Counted from the stretch's first letter, positions 30,696-41,146 are shown. The stretch is DNA of 64,000 nucleotides from Methanobacterium aggregans (GCF_017874455.1 NZ_JAGGLN010000007.1:1-64000), one strand, 5' to 3'. Translations and numbers: made by a program. Notes: a model not told the origin generated them from the sequence alone.

Positions 30696-32762
30696 ATGGA
30701 AACTATAAATAAGGAAATCAGAGAGATTATAAAGGATTCTTATCCAAATATAAAGGAGTTGAACCCTGCACAGAAGGCTGTGGTTGATTCTGGATATTTG
30801 AAGGAGGACACCAACTACATCATTGCCATTCCAACTGCCAGTGGAAAAACCCTTCTGGGAGTTATGGCCGCCCTCAACACAGTGCTGAAGGGAGGTAAAG
30901 CAGTTTATGCCGTGCCCCTTATATCCATCCAGAACGAGAAGGTTAAGGAGTTCAAGGAATTTGAAAAGTTCGGTATCAAAGTTGGGAAGCATCCTTCATC
31001 CTCTGATATTGCTGTTATGGTTTTTGAATCCTTCGATGCAGTGACACGTTTTTCATGGAACACCCTGCGTGAGGTTGACCTTCTCATCATCGATGAATTT
31101 CACATGATAGGGGAGTACTCAAGGGGTCCAACCATTGAATGTGCAATAACCCGTTCAAGGATATTGAACCCTGGTATGAGGATGGTTGCACTTTCAGCAA
31201 CACTGCAGAACATGCCTGAGCTTTCCTCATGGATGGATGCACATGTTGTTCAGCATGATTACCGTCCTGTTCCACTCTACAAGGATGTGCTCACAACCGA
31301 GGAGATGGGACTTAAAAACAAAAATGATGTGATCCTCAAGATACTGAACACTTCCATGGAGGAAGAATCCCAGGCCCTTGTGTTTGTATCCACACGGAGA
31401 TTCACTGAATCCCTTGCAAACCATATTTCAGGAAAGATAAAACGGAAAATATCCCCTGAAAAGAGGAAGGCCTTTAAGGAGGTTGCAGACAAGATACTGG
31501 ACGTTCCCAAAAGGAGGGGAACCCTTCCAACTGCTGTTTGCCTGAAGCTTGCAGAGTGTGTTGAGAATGGAGTGGCCTTCCACCATGCTGGTTTATTTGA
31601 CAAGCAGAAGGAGATCATTGAGGATGAGTTTCGTGCAGGAAACCTCCTCATGATCACCGCAACCCCCAGTTTGATGTACGGTGTGAACCTCCCATCTAAA
31701 AACGTTGTTATACGTGATTACACCCGCTGGACAGGGCAGGGACCCCAGCCCATACCTGTCTTTGACTACGAGCAGATGTCAGGAAGGGCTGGAAGGCCAG
31801 GCTACGATGATGAGGGATACTCTTACCTCATTGCCAAGAGTGTTGATGAAGCCTTCAACCTCAAGGAGCATTACATCTACGGGGAAATAGAAACAACGAA
31901 TTCCAAACTTATAGAGAACAAGGATGCTGTTTACAAGCAGATAATAACCCAGGTGGCATCAACCCTTGCAAAGAATCCTCAGGAAATACTCCAGTTCTTC
32001 AACACCACCTTCTACGGATTTCAAATGTCTAACAACGAGTATTTATCCGCATTTTCATCTGATTCCATGGAGTACGAGGTGAATGAGGCCCTTGAATTTC
32101 TCATGCAGAATGGGATAATCCGTGCAACCCCTGATGGGCTTAAGGCAACTGACTTTGGAATGCTCATCGCCAAAAGCAACTACACAGTTGAGACAGCTGT
32201 TAAACTGAGGGAATTTGCACGTTCAGGTGATATTGAATCCAGCAAACTCCTCTACGAAATTTCAAGAACCCCTGATATTCCTGTTATTTCATTTAAAGGC
32301 CGTAAGAGTAAGGATCCTGTGAGGGAGAGGCTGAGCAAGGCAGGGATATTTGCAGTTGACATGGGACTGTCCGAGGCCACAGCTGCAACCCTCATGGAGT
32401 GGCTGGACGAGCGCAGTGAGTACGAGATAGAGAATGCATTCAATGTCTACGCTGCATCAACCAGGAGAACATCCTACGAAGCATCACTCCTTGTGAAGTT
32501 CTTCAGGAGGATATGTGAGGTTATGGGAATTTACACAGGTCTTGACCAGCTAGACCTCCTTTCTGCAAGGCTTTACTACGGTGTTAAGGAGGATCTTGTG
32601 CCCATGGTCCTGTCCATTAAACGTCTTGGCCGTAGAAGGGCACGTGCCCTTGTTGATGCCTTCGGAACGGATCTTCGATACGTTTCACGTGAGGAGCTTC
32701 TGCGTATTGAGGGCATAGGTCCTAAAACTGCTGAATCCATACTTAAATGGTGCAGGGAATGA
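30696..32762 (+). CDS. hel308: Hel308-type DNA repair helicase
   Basis: A superfamily 2 3'-5' DNA helicase that acts on stalled replication forks. Motifs in order: PTASGKT (Walker A), DEFHMIG (Walker B), LSATLQN (motif III), MSGRAGRPGYD (motif VI), then a winged helix, the ratchet domain and a C-terminal helix-hairpin-helix (RIEGIGPKTAESIL). The length (688 residues) matches archaeal Hel308. ATG 30696 follows TTGATCACC. It overlaps the first DUF2115 gene, suggesting an operon. Confidence 0.95.
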   Translation: METINKEIREIIKDSYPNIKELNPAQKAVVDSGYLKEDTNYIIAIPTASGKTLLGVMAALNTVLKGGKAVYAVPLISIQNEKVKEFKEFEKFGIKVGKHPSSSDIAVMVFESFDAVTRFSWNTLREVDLLIIDEFHMIGEYSRGPTIECAITRSRILNPGMRMVALSATLQNMPELSSWMDAHVVQHDYRPVPLYKDVLTTEEMGLKNKNDVILKILNTSMEEESQALVFVSTRRFTESLANHISGKIKRKISPEKRKAFKEVADKILDVPKRRGTLPTAVCLKLAECVENGVAFHHAGLFDKQKEIIEDEFRAGNLLMITATPSLMYGVNLPSKNVVIRDYTRWTGQGPQPIPVFDYEQMSGRAGRPGYDDEGYSYLIAKSVDEAFNLKEHYIYGEIETTNSKLIENKDAVYKQIITQVASTLAKNPQEILQFFNTTFYGFQMSNNEYLSAFSSDSMEYEVNEALEFLMQNGIIRATPDGLKATDFGMLIAKSNYTVETAVKLREFARSGDIESSKLLYEISRTPDIPVISFKGRKSKDPVRERLSKAGIFAVDMGLSEATAATLMEWLDERSEYEIENAFNVYAASTRRTSYEASLLVKFFRRICEVMGIYTGLDQLDLLSARLYYGVKEDLVPMVLSIKRLGRRRARALVDAFGTDLRYVSREELLRIEGIGPKTAESILKWCRE

Positions 32763-33274
32763 AATTCAACTTTGACAAACCACTTAAGCAGGTTGAGCTT
32801 GTTGAGATGCTTAAAAATGAGGCAGATGAAATTTCAGTAAGGGACATAATGGAAATTTACACTGAGATGAACAGGGAAGGAAAGTACGTTCAGAAGAGCT
32901 ACCATGATGAGTACATCAAATTCTACATCAAATCCTATCTAAAATATTTAAAAGATTTAAAAACCGATGAAACTCCCTACAGCTCCTATGTGGATATGGA
33001 AAAGTTACGAAACACCGTGGACCATCTGGAAAGCCTGTTTGAGCGCCATGAAAAATATTCAAAGCCCCGTTTAAAAAAGGTGCTTTACGTAACAACCCTT
33101 TACCCAACCTTCGTACTGGAAGAACCAATACACATCATAGGATCACAGTTTCCCGGAGGTTTAAAGGTTAAAAAAGAGGGTGAAACCTACTTGTGTCCTG
33201 TAAAAGAGAAACAGGAAGAAAGCCCAAATGCCCTCTGCAAATTCTGTATTGCAGAGCAGGACGAGGATGTTTGA
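32759..33274 (+). CDS. DUF2115 (UPF0305) family protein, copy 1
   Basis: A protein of the methanogen-specific DUF2115 family. The C-terminus holds the family signature: PIHIIGSQFPGGLKV, then YLCPVKEKQ and ALCKFCIAEQ, i.e. paired cysteines that may bind a metal. The helical N-terminal half is variable. ATG 32759 overlaps the hel308 stop (ATGA), so the two genes are translationally coupled; a role near DNA repair is inferred only from this. A second copy follows at 33411. Confidence 0.85.
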   Translation: MKFNFDKPLKQVELVEMLKNEADEISVRDIMEIYTEMNREGKYVQKSYHDEYIKFYIKSYLKYLKDLKTDETPYSSYVDMEKLRNTVDHLESLFERHEKYSKPRLKKVLYVTTLYPTFVLEEPIHIIGSQFPGGLKVKKEGETYLCPVKEKQEESPNALCKFCIAEQDEDV

Positions 33275-33410
33275 AAGTTAGGTTACTTATAATAAGTTGG
33301 AATCATTAAATTATTGAAATTGATTTTATAATAAAAACGTGGTTCAAGACTATTTACCAAAAATTTGATATGAATAAAGGATGTTGATTTAAATAAATGG
33401 ATGTGCCCTG

Positions 33411-33944
33411 ATGCCTGAAAGTTTTGTTGATACTGCCCTGAAGGAGAAAATGACCAAAGATGAACTTTTATCCCTCCTCAAGAGGGAAGCCCGTAACCTT
33501 CACATGAAGGATATAATGCTTGCAACTGCATTTTTCCAGGAGGATGCCCAGTTCATGCCCAAGGGCTACAGGGATGACTACATCAAAACCTTCTCAAAGG
33601 CATTTTTCACACGGATCAAGGATATAAAAGAGGATGAAAATCATTACCCAGGTTCTGTGAATCTTGAAAAGCTTAGGGGATTTTTCAAACTCTTGGATGA
33701 ACAAAAAGCTGGTGCAAAGGGTGACAGGGAGCTTTGTTTTTTGAGGATCGCCAGTTTAGTTGCAACCTACACAACCTTCATCCGTGAAGAATCCATACAT
33801 CCCATTGGAACCAAATTTCCAGGGGGTTTTACCCTTCGATTCCATGATGGAGAGTATCTTTGTCCTGTGAAGGATCGTCAGGAAAAGAATCCAAGTGCAC
33901 TCTGCAGGTTCTGTGTGTCTGTGCAGGATGAAGATGCTGTTTAA
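33411..33944 (+). CDS. DUF2115 (UPF0305) family protein, copy 2
   Basis: Paralogue of the preceding gene; the two share the same architecture and the C-terminal blocks IHPIGTKFPGG, YLCPVKDRQEKNPSALCRFC. The N-terminal helices differ substantially, so the duplication is old. A separate 136-base gap suggests its own promoter. Function unknown. Confidence 0.85.
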   Translation: MPESFVDTALKEKMTKDELLSLLKREARNLHMKDIMLATAFFQEDAQFMPKGYRDDYIKTFSKAFFTRIKDIKEDENHYPGSVNLEKLRGFFKLLDEQKAGAKGDRELCFLRIASLVATYTTFIREESIHPIGTKFPGGFTLRFHDGEYLCPVKDRQEKNPSALCRFCVSVQDEDAV

Positions 33945-34135
33945 TTGTGACTTTTAAAGTTTTTATTGATTTTTAAGCCCTTTTTTTAGATTTTACCCTG
34001 AATCTAAGATGAACTACCCTTAAATACTGAGTTATTCATTAAATTCATGGATTATTTATTAAATAAAAATATTTTTCTACAGTAGAACCAAGTTATGGAT
34101 ATGGATTTTGAACCCTTCAAAAAACTCAAAACAAA

Positions 34136-34690
34136 TCATTCCTTGCTGATTTTATCTGCAATTCCATTTAAGGAGATGAATTTATCTGCAACCTGTATGA
34201 ATTCCTCTGTTATTCCCTGAATAAGGAAGTAGGCTATTTCAACCTTTTTACCCCGTCTTTGAACCTCTTCAATTGCCCGGAAGTAGTCGTAGTCCCCTGA
34301 GACAATGATGGCTGTGTCGTACTGGTCGTCCATTGCAAAGGATATTAGATCGGTGGCCAGTGCAATGTCAACACCCTTTTCAACCTGTTCAGTTGTCTGG
34401 TTTTCCATTCCACAGTAATCACATTTCACAGTCACACGGTGGGTTTTAAGTGGAACAGCTGTGACTTTGAAGCCGTTGTAGCCAAGCATGTCAAGAAACC
34501 TTTTCTGGGCCGGGAACTGGCTTGAGTGTTCCCTTGGAATTGCAGCGTAGTAGTTCACATTCACGAGCTTTCTGCCTGCAGTTAATTCATCCCTGAGATT
34601 CAGAAGATCGATCTTGTAGCCCTTCTGGTAGTTGTTGCAGCCGTGAAAAAGGTTTGCACCATCTATAAATATCATTACCCGTTCTTGCAT
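34136..34690 (-). CDS. NYN/PIN-like domain protein (LabA/DUF88 family)
   Basis: The product has the NYN nuclease pattern: MIFIDGANLFHG with an N-terminal Asp, a central KGVDIALATDLIS with the second Asp, and SGDYDYFRAIEEVQRRGKKVEI with further acidic residues. These acidic positions form a metal site in PIN-like ribonucleases. A CxxC pair (KCDYCG) near residue 98 is an extra. Start ATG 34690 follows AGGGTTGAAG. Likely RNA or nucleic-acid processing; substrate unknown. Confidence 0.85.
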   Translation of the reverse strand: MQERVMIFIDGANLFHGCNNYQKGYKIDLLNLRDELTAGRKLVNVNYYAAIPREHSSQFPAQKRFLDMLGYNGFKVTAVPLKTHRVTVKCDYCGMENQTTEQVEKGVDIALATDLISFAMDDQYDTAIIVSGDYDYFRAIEEVQRRGKKVEIAYFLIQGITEEFIQVADKFISLNGIADKISKE

Positions 34691-34913
34691 CTTCAACCCT
34701 AATATTGTTTCTAATTATATTCCATCTGTGAATCTGGTTATTAATTGTTTCCTATTTTCAGCTTAGATGAACCTATGCAGTATAACGTTAGTGAGTTACA
34801 AAAAAAATCTGAAGTCAGTACCCCTCAATTTCGTAGTACATCAAAAAAGGAAGAGAATTTATTTTAACATGAAAGAACATTCCCTAAGTGGGTTTATCTC
34901 TTTGGGTCAAAGG

Positions 34914-35909
34914 TTATGGTTTTGCACCCTTAAGGTACTCACGGACCCTTTGAACTTCAAGATCCCAATCAGAAAGCTTATACTTTTCAACAACCTCAAT
35001 GAATTTCTCGTAGGCTTTAATGGAATCCTCTTTTTCCTCAAAATCCTCTAGAATATTACCCATACCCAGCCATGCCTCAGGGTCCTCTGGATCTATTTTG
35101 GTTACTTCACTGTAGCACTCCAGAGCATCTTCTGGCCTTTCAAGGCCCAGGTAGATTTCAGCCTTCAGTGTGAGTGCACTTGTGAACTCTGGCTCAACCC
35201 CTAAAATATCAGTTAAGCAGTTAATTGCTTCCTCTTCTTTACCCATATCTGCCAGGGCACATGTCTTGTAGTATATTACAGATGTGTTACGTTCATTTAT
35301 ATCCAGTGCCTTGTTGTAAAACTCCATTGCTTTATCAAAGTTGTTCAAAGATGCTGAGGACAGTCCCAGGTACAGCAGTATGTCTTCATCTTCAGGTTCT
35401 ACTTCTAAAGCAAGATTCAAAGATTTTATGGCATCTTCATACTTTTCAAGCTCGAATAAGATTATTCCCTTATTTTTCAGGGCCAAAAAGGAGTTTGAAT
35501 CCATCTCAAGTGCATCATCGAAGTAATTCAAGGCCAGAGTCTTTTTACCCAGAGAAGCCATTATCAAAGCTTTTAAGATTATTGCATTGATGTTTTCTGG
35601 TTCAAATTCTAAAAATTTGTCTATAGATCTTTCTGCTTCTTCAAGATCATCCAGGTACAGTAATGCCAGACCCTTGTTGTAGTAAACATCAATATAACTT
35701 GGATCCAGTTCCAAAACCTTGTCAAAACATTTCAATGCCCTTTCATCTTCCTGGAGTTCTATCAGTCCAGTTCCCTTCAGGAAAATTGCTGTAACATTAT
35801 CTGGTTCCAATTCCAATGCCTTTTCAAGGAATTCTACTGCTTCTGCAGGTTCATTTTCCTCGAATTTCTTATTTGCCATTTCAATGTAATCTGATACTTT
35901 TGAAGTCAT
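34914..35909 (-). CDS. tetratricopeptide repeat protein
   Basis: The 331-residue product is almost entirely TPR units of 34 residues, about nine of them, with the consensus AleLEPDN / NKGLALLYLDDLEEA. No signal peptide, membrane segment or catalytic domain is visible, so it is probably a cytoplasmic scaffold. Acidic overall. Start ATG 35909 follows AAGGGTG. Stands alone. Confidence 0.88.
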   Translation of the reverse strand: MTSKVSDYIEMANKKFEENEPAEAVEFLEKALELEPDNVTAIFLKGTGLIELQEDERALKCFDKVLELDPSYIDVYYNKGLALLYLDDLEEAERSIDKFLEFEPENINAIILKALIMASLGKKTLALNYFDDALEMDSNSFLALKNKGIILFELEKYEDAIKSLNLALEVEPEDEDILLYLGLSSASLNNFDKAMEFYNKALDINERNTSVIYYKTCALADMGKEEEAINCLTDILGVEPEFTSALTLKAEIYLGLERPEDALECYSEVTKIDPEDPEAWLGMGNILEDFEEKEDSIKAYEKFIEVVEKYKLSDWDLEVQRVREYLKGAKP

Positions 35910-36003
35910 GTTTTTTCACCCTTTTTTATTCCTGTAAATTGTTTTAAAAATAATCAGAAACCCTGGGCCCTGGAACTGCCCCTAAAAATAATTAAATCCC
36001 TAT

Positions 36004-36117
36004 TTTTTGACTGGAAGTTCTCATAGTTAATAAGGTATGATCCTTTTATTTATAGTTATCAATCAGATTATTCCTAATTAAATACTTAACTATATGTCTG
36101 CAAAATAAATTTAAAAA
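36004..36117. repeat. dispersed intergenic repeat, copy A
   Basis: The first part (36004-36060) is a diverged copy of 41326-41395, apart from a 13-base deletion between two GTTCTCA words. The second part (about 36056-36115) resembles 39312-39370 (TTATCAAT, ATTAAATA, TTAACT, TATGTCT words in the same order, roughly 80 percent identical by eye). It lies in a 420-base gap without genes upstream of the TPR gene. Confidence 0.5.
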
Positions 36118-36330
36118 ACAATCCCCCACTCAAGACCGCATTTTATGAATATCCATTCTTTGAATCGGTTTAAATGTTAAATAAAACTTTTGAATCATTC
36201 CATAAAGTATTAAAAAGAAATTTCTGGAAAATTCACGCAAAGAGTAAAACTAAAAAAATTCCTTGATCCTTTGTTACCTATGCAAAGTAATTTAAAAAAA
36301 AAGATTAATGGAAATATATATCCTCGATTT

Positions 36331-36477
36331 TCATAATTTCTTAATTTTACCTTTTATTTTCCCTTCAGCTTCTTTAGCCTTCCCTTTAATTTCTCCTTCC
36401 ATCTCTTTAGTTTTCCCTTTAATTTCTCCTTTCATTTCCTTGGCTTTCCCCTTCATTTCACCTGTTTTTTCACTCAT
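36331..36477 (-). CDS. CsbD-like small stress protein
   Basis: A 48-residue gene with a very strong ribosome binding site (GGAGGGATTCT before the ATG). The product is Lys/Glu/Gly-rich and made of near-repeats GKAKEMKGEIKGKTKEMEG and EIKGKAKEAEGKIKGK, the pattern of CsbD-family proteins induced by general stress in bacteria. No membrane segment. It is the first of a group of small stress-type genes (Hsp20, PRC-barrel, DUF5518-like) in this stretch. Confidence 0.75.
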   Translation of the reverse strand: MSEKTGEMKGKAKEMKGEIKGKTKEMEGEIKGKAKEAEGKIKGKIKKL

Positions 36478-36527
36478 AGAATCCCTCCAATAGTTTTACA
36501 TTCTAATTCATAATATTGTAATTTTGT

Positions 36528-37979
36528 CTACTTTGATGATGTGTTGTTGTCCAGGTTTTGGTACCATCCTTTACCCGTGCCCCCCATGAGTTTTGGGAGT
36601 ATAAAACTCCGAATGACTGTCTTAAACATGACTTTAAACATGTGCCTATGGTTCAGGAGATATTTTGGCCTTGCATAGTATTTCAAATAGGCTGTGGCCA
36701 GTTTTCTTTCCACCATCTTCTTGTTTAAACCCATTTCATCATATTTCAAAACTGGTTTTAGTACTGTGTATTCATCCCAGTCATCATCATCTATTAAATT
36801 TTTTTCCCTGAGTTCATTGTAGATGGGTGTTCCTGGAAATGGTGTAAGAATAGAATACTGGCAGTAGTCTGAATCAAGTTTAGTTGAGAAATCAATGGTT
36901 TTATTCATATCATCTTCGGTTTCTCCAGGATATCCCAGAATGAAAGAGGTTAAAACTTCTAAACCTGCATCTTTTGCAATTTTAACAGCATTTTCAGCGT
37001 TTTGAAGAGTTATGCTTTTTTTCATTAAGTCTAAGATACGTTGCGACCCGGATTCAACACCGAAATATATTGTTTGCATTCCTGAATTTTTGAGATTTTG
37101 AAGTAACTCTGAGTCTACCCTGTCAACCCTGGATGATGCCACGAATCTCAAATCCATACCTCTGGCTTTGATTTCATTGGCAATATCATTTGCCCTTCTT
37201 TTATTGAGCATGAATGTGTCATCCATGAAGCCTATGTCTCTTATCTGGTAGTTATCTATTAATTCCTCTATTTCGTCCACCACGTTGTCTGGACTGCGCC
37301 ATCGGAACTTTTTGCCCATGATGAGTGAGGATGAACAGTAGTTACAGGAATACACACAACCCCTGCTGGTTATTATTCCACCAGTTTGTTCTTTGGAGAC
37401 ACCGTAGGATTTAAAGGGAACAAGATGTCTGGCTGGGAAAGGTAATGAGTCAAGGTCCTTTATTAAAGGCCTATCAGGTGTAGATTTCAAACTTCCAGTG
37501 TTTGGATCCCTGAAAACAATTCCCCTAACATTTTCCAGATCCGGAATACTTTCATGGGAGGATTGGGCTGCTATGTCAACCATGGTCTCCTCCCCCTCAC
37601 CCAGAACTACCACATCAAGGGCTTCAGAATCTTTTAAAGTTTCAAAAGGCATGAAAGTAGTATGTGGACCACCTATTACTGTTAAAGAATTAGGGAGGAT
37701 ATTTTTAACCATTTCCAAGTATTTAAGTCCGCTGTTTATGGTGGATGTGGTGGCGGTAACAGCTACTACTTGTGGATTGAGCTTTTCTGCCATTTCAGAC
37801 ACATGTTTGTAACCTTTTTGTAGGAGATCATCATCTACTATTTTAACAGAGTAAGATTCTTTCTCCAGTGATGATGCCAGGTACATCAGATTTATAGGAG
37901 GGGCTATGAAACCAAGCGCATTTTTCAATGCATTCTCATCGTAAGGGTTTATGAGCATCACATCAATTTCTTTATTCAT
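36528..37979 (-). CDS. B12-binding domain radical SAM protein
   Basis: The N-terminal 130 residues match a cobalamin-binding domain ([18 protein letters not shown], a [11 protein letters not shown] loop), followed by a radical SAM domain with the cluster motif [14 protein letters not shown] (CxxxCxxC). Enzymes of this BchE/P-methylase-like class methylate or cyclise unreactive carbons. I start at ATG 37979 because GGTGATT precedes it. Product and partner unknown; the neighbours are not biosynthetic. Confidence 0.88.
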   Translation of the reverse strand: MNKEIDVMLINPYDENALKNALGFIAPPINLMYLASSLEKESYSVKIVDDDLLQKGYKHVSEMAEKLNPQVVAVTATTSTINSGLKYLEMVKNILPNSLTVIGGPHTTFMPFETLKDSEALDVVVLGEGEETMVDIAAQSSHESIPDLENVRGIVFRDPNTGSLKSTPDRPLIKDLDSLPFPARHLVPFKSYGVSKEQTGGIITSRGCVYSCNYCSSSLIMGKKFRWRSPDNVVDEIEELIDNYQIRDIGFMDDTFMLNKRRANDIANEIKARGMDLRFVASSRVDRVDSELLQNLKNSGMQTIYFGVESGSQRILDLMKKSITLQNAENAVKIAKDAGLEVLTSFILGYPGETEDDMNKTIDFSTKLDSDYCQYSILTPFPGTPIYNELREKNLIDDDDWDEYTVLKPVLKYDEMGLNKKMVERKLATAYLKYYARPKYLLNHRHMFKVMFKTVIRSFILPKLMGGTGKGWYQNLDNNTSSK

Positions 37980-37998
37980 GTAAATCACCATTAATGTC

Positions 37999-38421
37999 TC
38001 AGTCCCTTCTATCTACCTCATCTCTTCGATCTTCATCGTATCTTCGGTTTCTTCGATTGAATCTTAGTATTAGTGAGCCAACTGCACCACCTATTGCGCC
38101 CACAACTATTATGATTATTATTTCTTGCGGTGAGTTTAATGGAAGATACATTGATAATTGGGCAGAAAATGCAGCAATTTGACCTTTGAATAAGCTTAGT
38201 AGCCACAAGATTATTGCACCGGCAACACCCATAAGCGCTCCATTAATCGTTCCATCAAAAATGTTCCCATACGAGATGTAACCAACTATTATACCTGCAA
38301 TTAGAAAACCAAACAGGGCAACCGACAATCCCAGAACTGATCCAACACCCAGAATTGCTAAAACTACAGTAAATATAATTGCCAGAATAAAACCTTCAAC
38401 CACAACACCAACACTTACCAT
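37999..38421 (-). CDS. small glycine-rich membrane protein (DUF5518-like)
   Basis: A 140-residue protein with four membrane segments rich in Gly, Ala and Ile, ending in a charged [18 protein letters not shown] tail. The membrane part resembles the C-terminal halves of the zinc-ribbon proteins at 60022 and 60982, pointing to a shared family. ATG 38421 is chosen for the GGGGG element nine bases ahead. Function unknown. Confidence 0.75.
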   Translation of the reverse strand: MVSVGVVVEGFILAIIFTVVLAILGVGSVLGLSVALFGFLIAGIIVGYISYGNIFDGTINGALMGVAGAIILWLLSLFKGQIAAFSAQLSMYLPLNSPQEIIIIIVVGAIGGAVGSLILRFNRRNRRYDEDRRDEVDRRD

Positions 38422-38451
38422 AATAACCATCCCCCATTAAAAAAAAATGTT

Positions 38452-38760
38452 TTAGTTAATATCAATTTTATGTAATTTTTTCTCTATTTTAGGTAGTTTA
38501 ATGGTTAAGACAGAGTCTTTGAAGTTAGCTGATGCTTCTTTAACCTTTATTTCTGATGGAAGTTTAAGTGTTCTTTTACTTTCGCCGTAACTTCTCTCTT
38601 TTTGGATGTAATTGATGTCTTCCTCTTCACTTTCCTCTTCGAACTTTACCATGATGTCTATGGTTTCACCAGCAATTCCAATATCAATATCTTCCTTTGT
38701 AACACCAGGAAGGTCTATTTTTATTATTAAGTTATCATTGGTTTCAATTTTATCGACCAT
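38452..38760 (-). CDS. small heat shock protein, Hsp20/alpha-crystallin family
   Basis: A short alpha-crystallin-domain chaperone (about 102 residues). The domain is seen as IIKIDLPGVTKEDIDI, RSYGESKRTLKLPSEI and the closing ANFKDSVLTIKLPKI (the A-x-x-x-D-x-L-x-I/V-x-x-P motif). It lacks a long N-terminal arm. ATG 38760 follows GAGGGG. Grouped with the CsbD-like and PRC-barrel genes as a stress block. Confidence 0.85.
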   Translation of the reverse strand: MVDKIETNDNLIIKIDLPGVTKEDIDIGIAGETIDIMVKFEEESEEEDINYIQKERSYGESKRTLKLPSEIKVKEASANFKDSVLTIKLPKIEKKLHKIDIN

Positions 38761-38826
38761 TTTCCCCTCAAATTTTTTTTTATTTGATACACTAATAATA
38801 AAATAAATTTTCATATTGCAATATGA

Positions 38827-39066
38827 TTATTCAGTCTTGAAAACTCTGCCTTTAATTAGTACCTTATCGCCAATAGCTTCAATCATTTCATAGGGCACTA
38901 TTTTGTTATCGCCTAGGCCAATTTTTGCTGATATCCCCGCTTCTTTTAAAATAATTGATTTTACAGTGTTGGTTTCAAAATCCCAATCCACATCTTTAAC
39001 TAACCCTATTTGGTCTCCAGATTCATCTAAAACATCTTTACCAATTAATTCATCTGATATTTTCAT
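38827..39066 (-). CDS. PRC-barrel domain protein
   Basis: The 79-residue protein is one PRC-barrel domain (ISDELIGKDVLDESGDQIGLV ... VPYEMIEAIGDKVLIKGRV), a small beta barrel found as an RNA or protein binding unit, e.g. in RimM. Archaeal stand-alone copies are common and of unknown role. ATG 39066 preceded by GGAGAGTG. Confidence 0.82.
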   Translation of the reverse strand: MKISDELIGKDVLDESGDQIGLVKDVDWDFETNTVKSIILKEAGISAKIGLGDNKIVPYEMIEAIGDKVLIKGRVFKTE

Positions 39067-39714
39067 CTTTTTCACTCTCCAACGAATTAATTGAATCCCT
39101 TACTTCACTGTATAGTTATATGTTGATAGTTACAATTAAAACTTCTTATTTTATTGATTGTTATTATTAAATATTTTTATTTTTCAAAAAGAAAGGAAGA
39201 TTGGAGAAGGATATAAATTAAAAGTAGCATCTTGAATGAAATAATAATAATTTTGGGTAATTAGTTATATAAAAAAGGCATTAAATAGGGCACATTTAAT
39301 ACAATTGATAATTATCAATAATATTTATTCATGATTAAATAATTAACTCTATGTCTTTAAATTTAATTCAAAAATTTATATCAAAATCGAAGAGTATTTT
39401 TTCGAATTTACATCCTTTTGAAAGATTTTAAAGGGTTAATAACCATTTAATTCTTTTTATGTTCCGCTAATTATCACTTCATATTCCTCAATCGCAACCC
39501 AATCATTGAGATCCTTCGTAGTAATAACTTCTCATACATTATTGCCAAATACAAGGTTATTCCCAATATTTTCAATTATTGAGGATTATTTCGTCAATTA
39601 CGGTTTTTTAGCTTCGCTATCTGACATTTCTGAAGAAAAAACGAATAAGGCGCACATTAATTTTACTTTATCAATACGATGCGACCTTAGTTTCATACTT
39701 CCCATTATTATCAT
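39067..39714. other. long intergenic region with possible gene remnant and repeat copy B
   Basis: The 650 bases upstream of the stress block contain the repeat copy at 39312-39372. On the minus strand between about 39680 and 39447 a broken frame reads MCALFVFSSEMSDSEAKKP, then after stops or shifts ENIGNNLVFGNNV and EVITTKDLNDWVAIEEYEV, which looks more protein-like than chance. I take it as a possible decayed gene; the plus-strand frame at 39506-39763 is not convincing. Confidence 0.35.
39312..39372. repeat. dispersed intergenic repeat, copy B
   Basis: This stretch resembles 36056-36117 with matching words TTATCAAT, ATTAAATA, TTAACT and TATGTCT in the same order and one-base spacing differences. 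See copy A. Confidence 0.4.
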
Positions 39715-40905
39715 CTATTTAACGGTTATTAATTGCTTTTCCTTCCTTCCATGTAAAAAATAGTAAAGAACAATGGTTGCAAGTATCACCATGACCATGG
39801 TTGAATATGAACCGCGGTATCCTAGGAAAGGAATGAAAAATCCGAATAGATAAGGTCCTACTCCAAATCCCATGTCATAAAACATATAATAAGTGGCTGT
39901 TGCCAGTCCTAACTTATGCGGTGGAGCTACTTGTATGGCAATTGCCTGGGAAATGGATTGAAGGTTACCAAAACCTAACCCAAACAATGCTCCAGCTAAT
40001 AATAAAGCAAGTCCAAAGTTGGCTTGACTAAATAAGAACATAGCAATTGCGAAAATGAAAAAGCAAGGATACATCACAATATTTGCACCTTTAACATCCA
40101 TTAAACGACCTGAGAATGGTCTTGAGACCACGACTGTAACTGAGAATACAATGAAGTAGAAACTTGCAGCATTTACCAAATTAATCTGCTCAGCATAGAT
40201 TGAAATAAAAGTTAATACACCTGAATAAGCAAAACTAATGATTAATGCAATGATTGAAATGGGTATCGCCTTAAATTCAAGGTAATTTGAAATTTTAAAG
40301 ATTTTTGCACCTTTAATTTTGTCTGGTTTAGATATCTTATGAGCTGGTTCCTTAACTGCAAAGGACATGAAAAAACAGAAGATAACTAATATTAAATTAA
40401 AAATAAAAATCGCGTTAAAATCTGCATACTCCGTTAAAAGAATTCCTATAAAAGGGCCTATTGCTGTTGCCAATATTATACTTATACTAAAATAACTAAG
40501 GCCTTCTCCGAGTCTATTGGCAGGAAGAATCTGGGCAACAATTGTTCCTATAGTTGTGGTTGCCACTCCAAAAGCCATTCCCTGTAAAATTCTGATGATG
40601 ATTAACAATGGTAAACTGGTTGCCACAAAGTATAGTGCTGATGGGATGGCAAAGAATATTATACTGATAATTAAAATTTTCCTATTTTCTACGTCGTCAA
40701 TAATGCGTCCAATTCCTAATCGACCAAACAAAGCTCCAATAACAAAGATACTTGAAACAAGTCCAGCTACACCTGTTGAAGTATGAAATCTAGTTATGGC
40801 ATAAGAAGCTATCGTAACCAACAATAGATAAAATATCAAAGCAATTAAAAAATTAACCACAGATAATGTGATAAACTCTTTTGTCCATAATTTTTCCTTA
40901 TTCAT
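39715..40905 (-). CDS. major facilitator superfamily transporter
   Basis: A 396-residue protein with twelve predicted membrane helices. The RLGIGRIIDDVENRK loop between helices 2 and 3 is the MFS signature (GRxxDxxxRK); a second half-repeat has SRPFSGRLMDVKGANI. The closest general type is the drug/sugar efflux group. Substrate cannot be inferred. No regulator sits next to it, and the gene is flanked by long AT-rich gaps, consistent with lateral gain. Confidence 0.85.
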   Translation of the reverse strand: MNKEKLWTKEFITLSVVNFLIALIFYLLLVTIASYAITRFHTSTGVAGLVSSIFVIGALFGRLGIGRIIDDVENRKILIISIIFFAIPSALYFVATSLPLLIIIRILQGMAFGVATTTIGTIVAQILPANRLGEGLSYFSISIILATAIGPFIGILLTEYADFNAIFIFNLILVIFCFFMSFAVKEPAHKISKPDKIKGAKIFKISNYLEFKAIPISIIALIISFAYSGVLTFISIYAEQINLVNAASFYFIVFSVTVVVSRPFSGRLMDVKGANIVMYPCFFIFAIAMFLFSQANFGLALLLAGALFGLGFGNLQSISQAIAIQVAPPHKLGLATATYYMFYDMGFGVGPYLFGFFIPFLGYRGSYSTMVMVILATIVLYYFLHGRKEKQLITVK

Positions 40906-41146
40906 GTTATTATCCTTCTAAAAAAATTCAAAATATGTTTAGCTGTTATATTTATGTACATTAGAATCTTCAACTGTATAAACAGGTGTCATTAACAACA
41001 AGTGTCATCCACAACAAATAAATGATCAAATTGAAACTTTCGTAGTGACAGGGAACGATTGCTGATTGAAATTTTAATTTTCCATTAAAATCAATAAATA
41101 ATCCGATAAAATTATTTTTAAACATAAGTATATATTAAAATATTAA

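Noticed and set aside
36308..36493. Plus-strand open frame rich in Phe, Ser, Leu and Ile
   Set aside because: It is the antisense of the CsbD-like gene, whose minus-strand frame has a strong ribosome binding site.
39506..39763. Plus-strand 85-codon frame near the MFS gene
   Set aside because: No ribosome binding site and it overlaps the MFS C-terminus in antisense; the minus strand carries more protein-like remnants.
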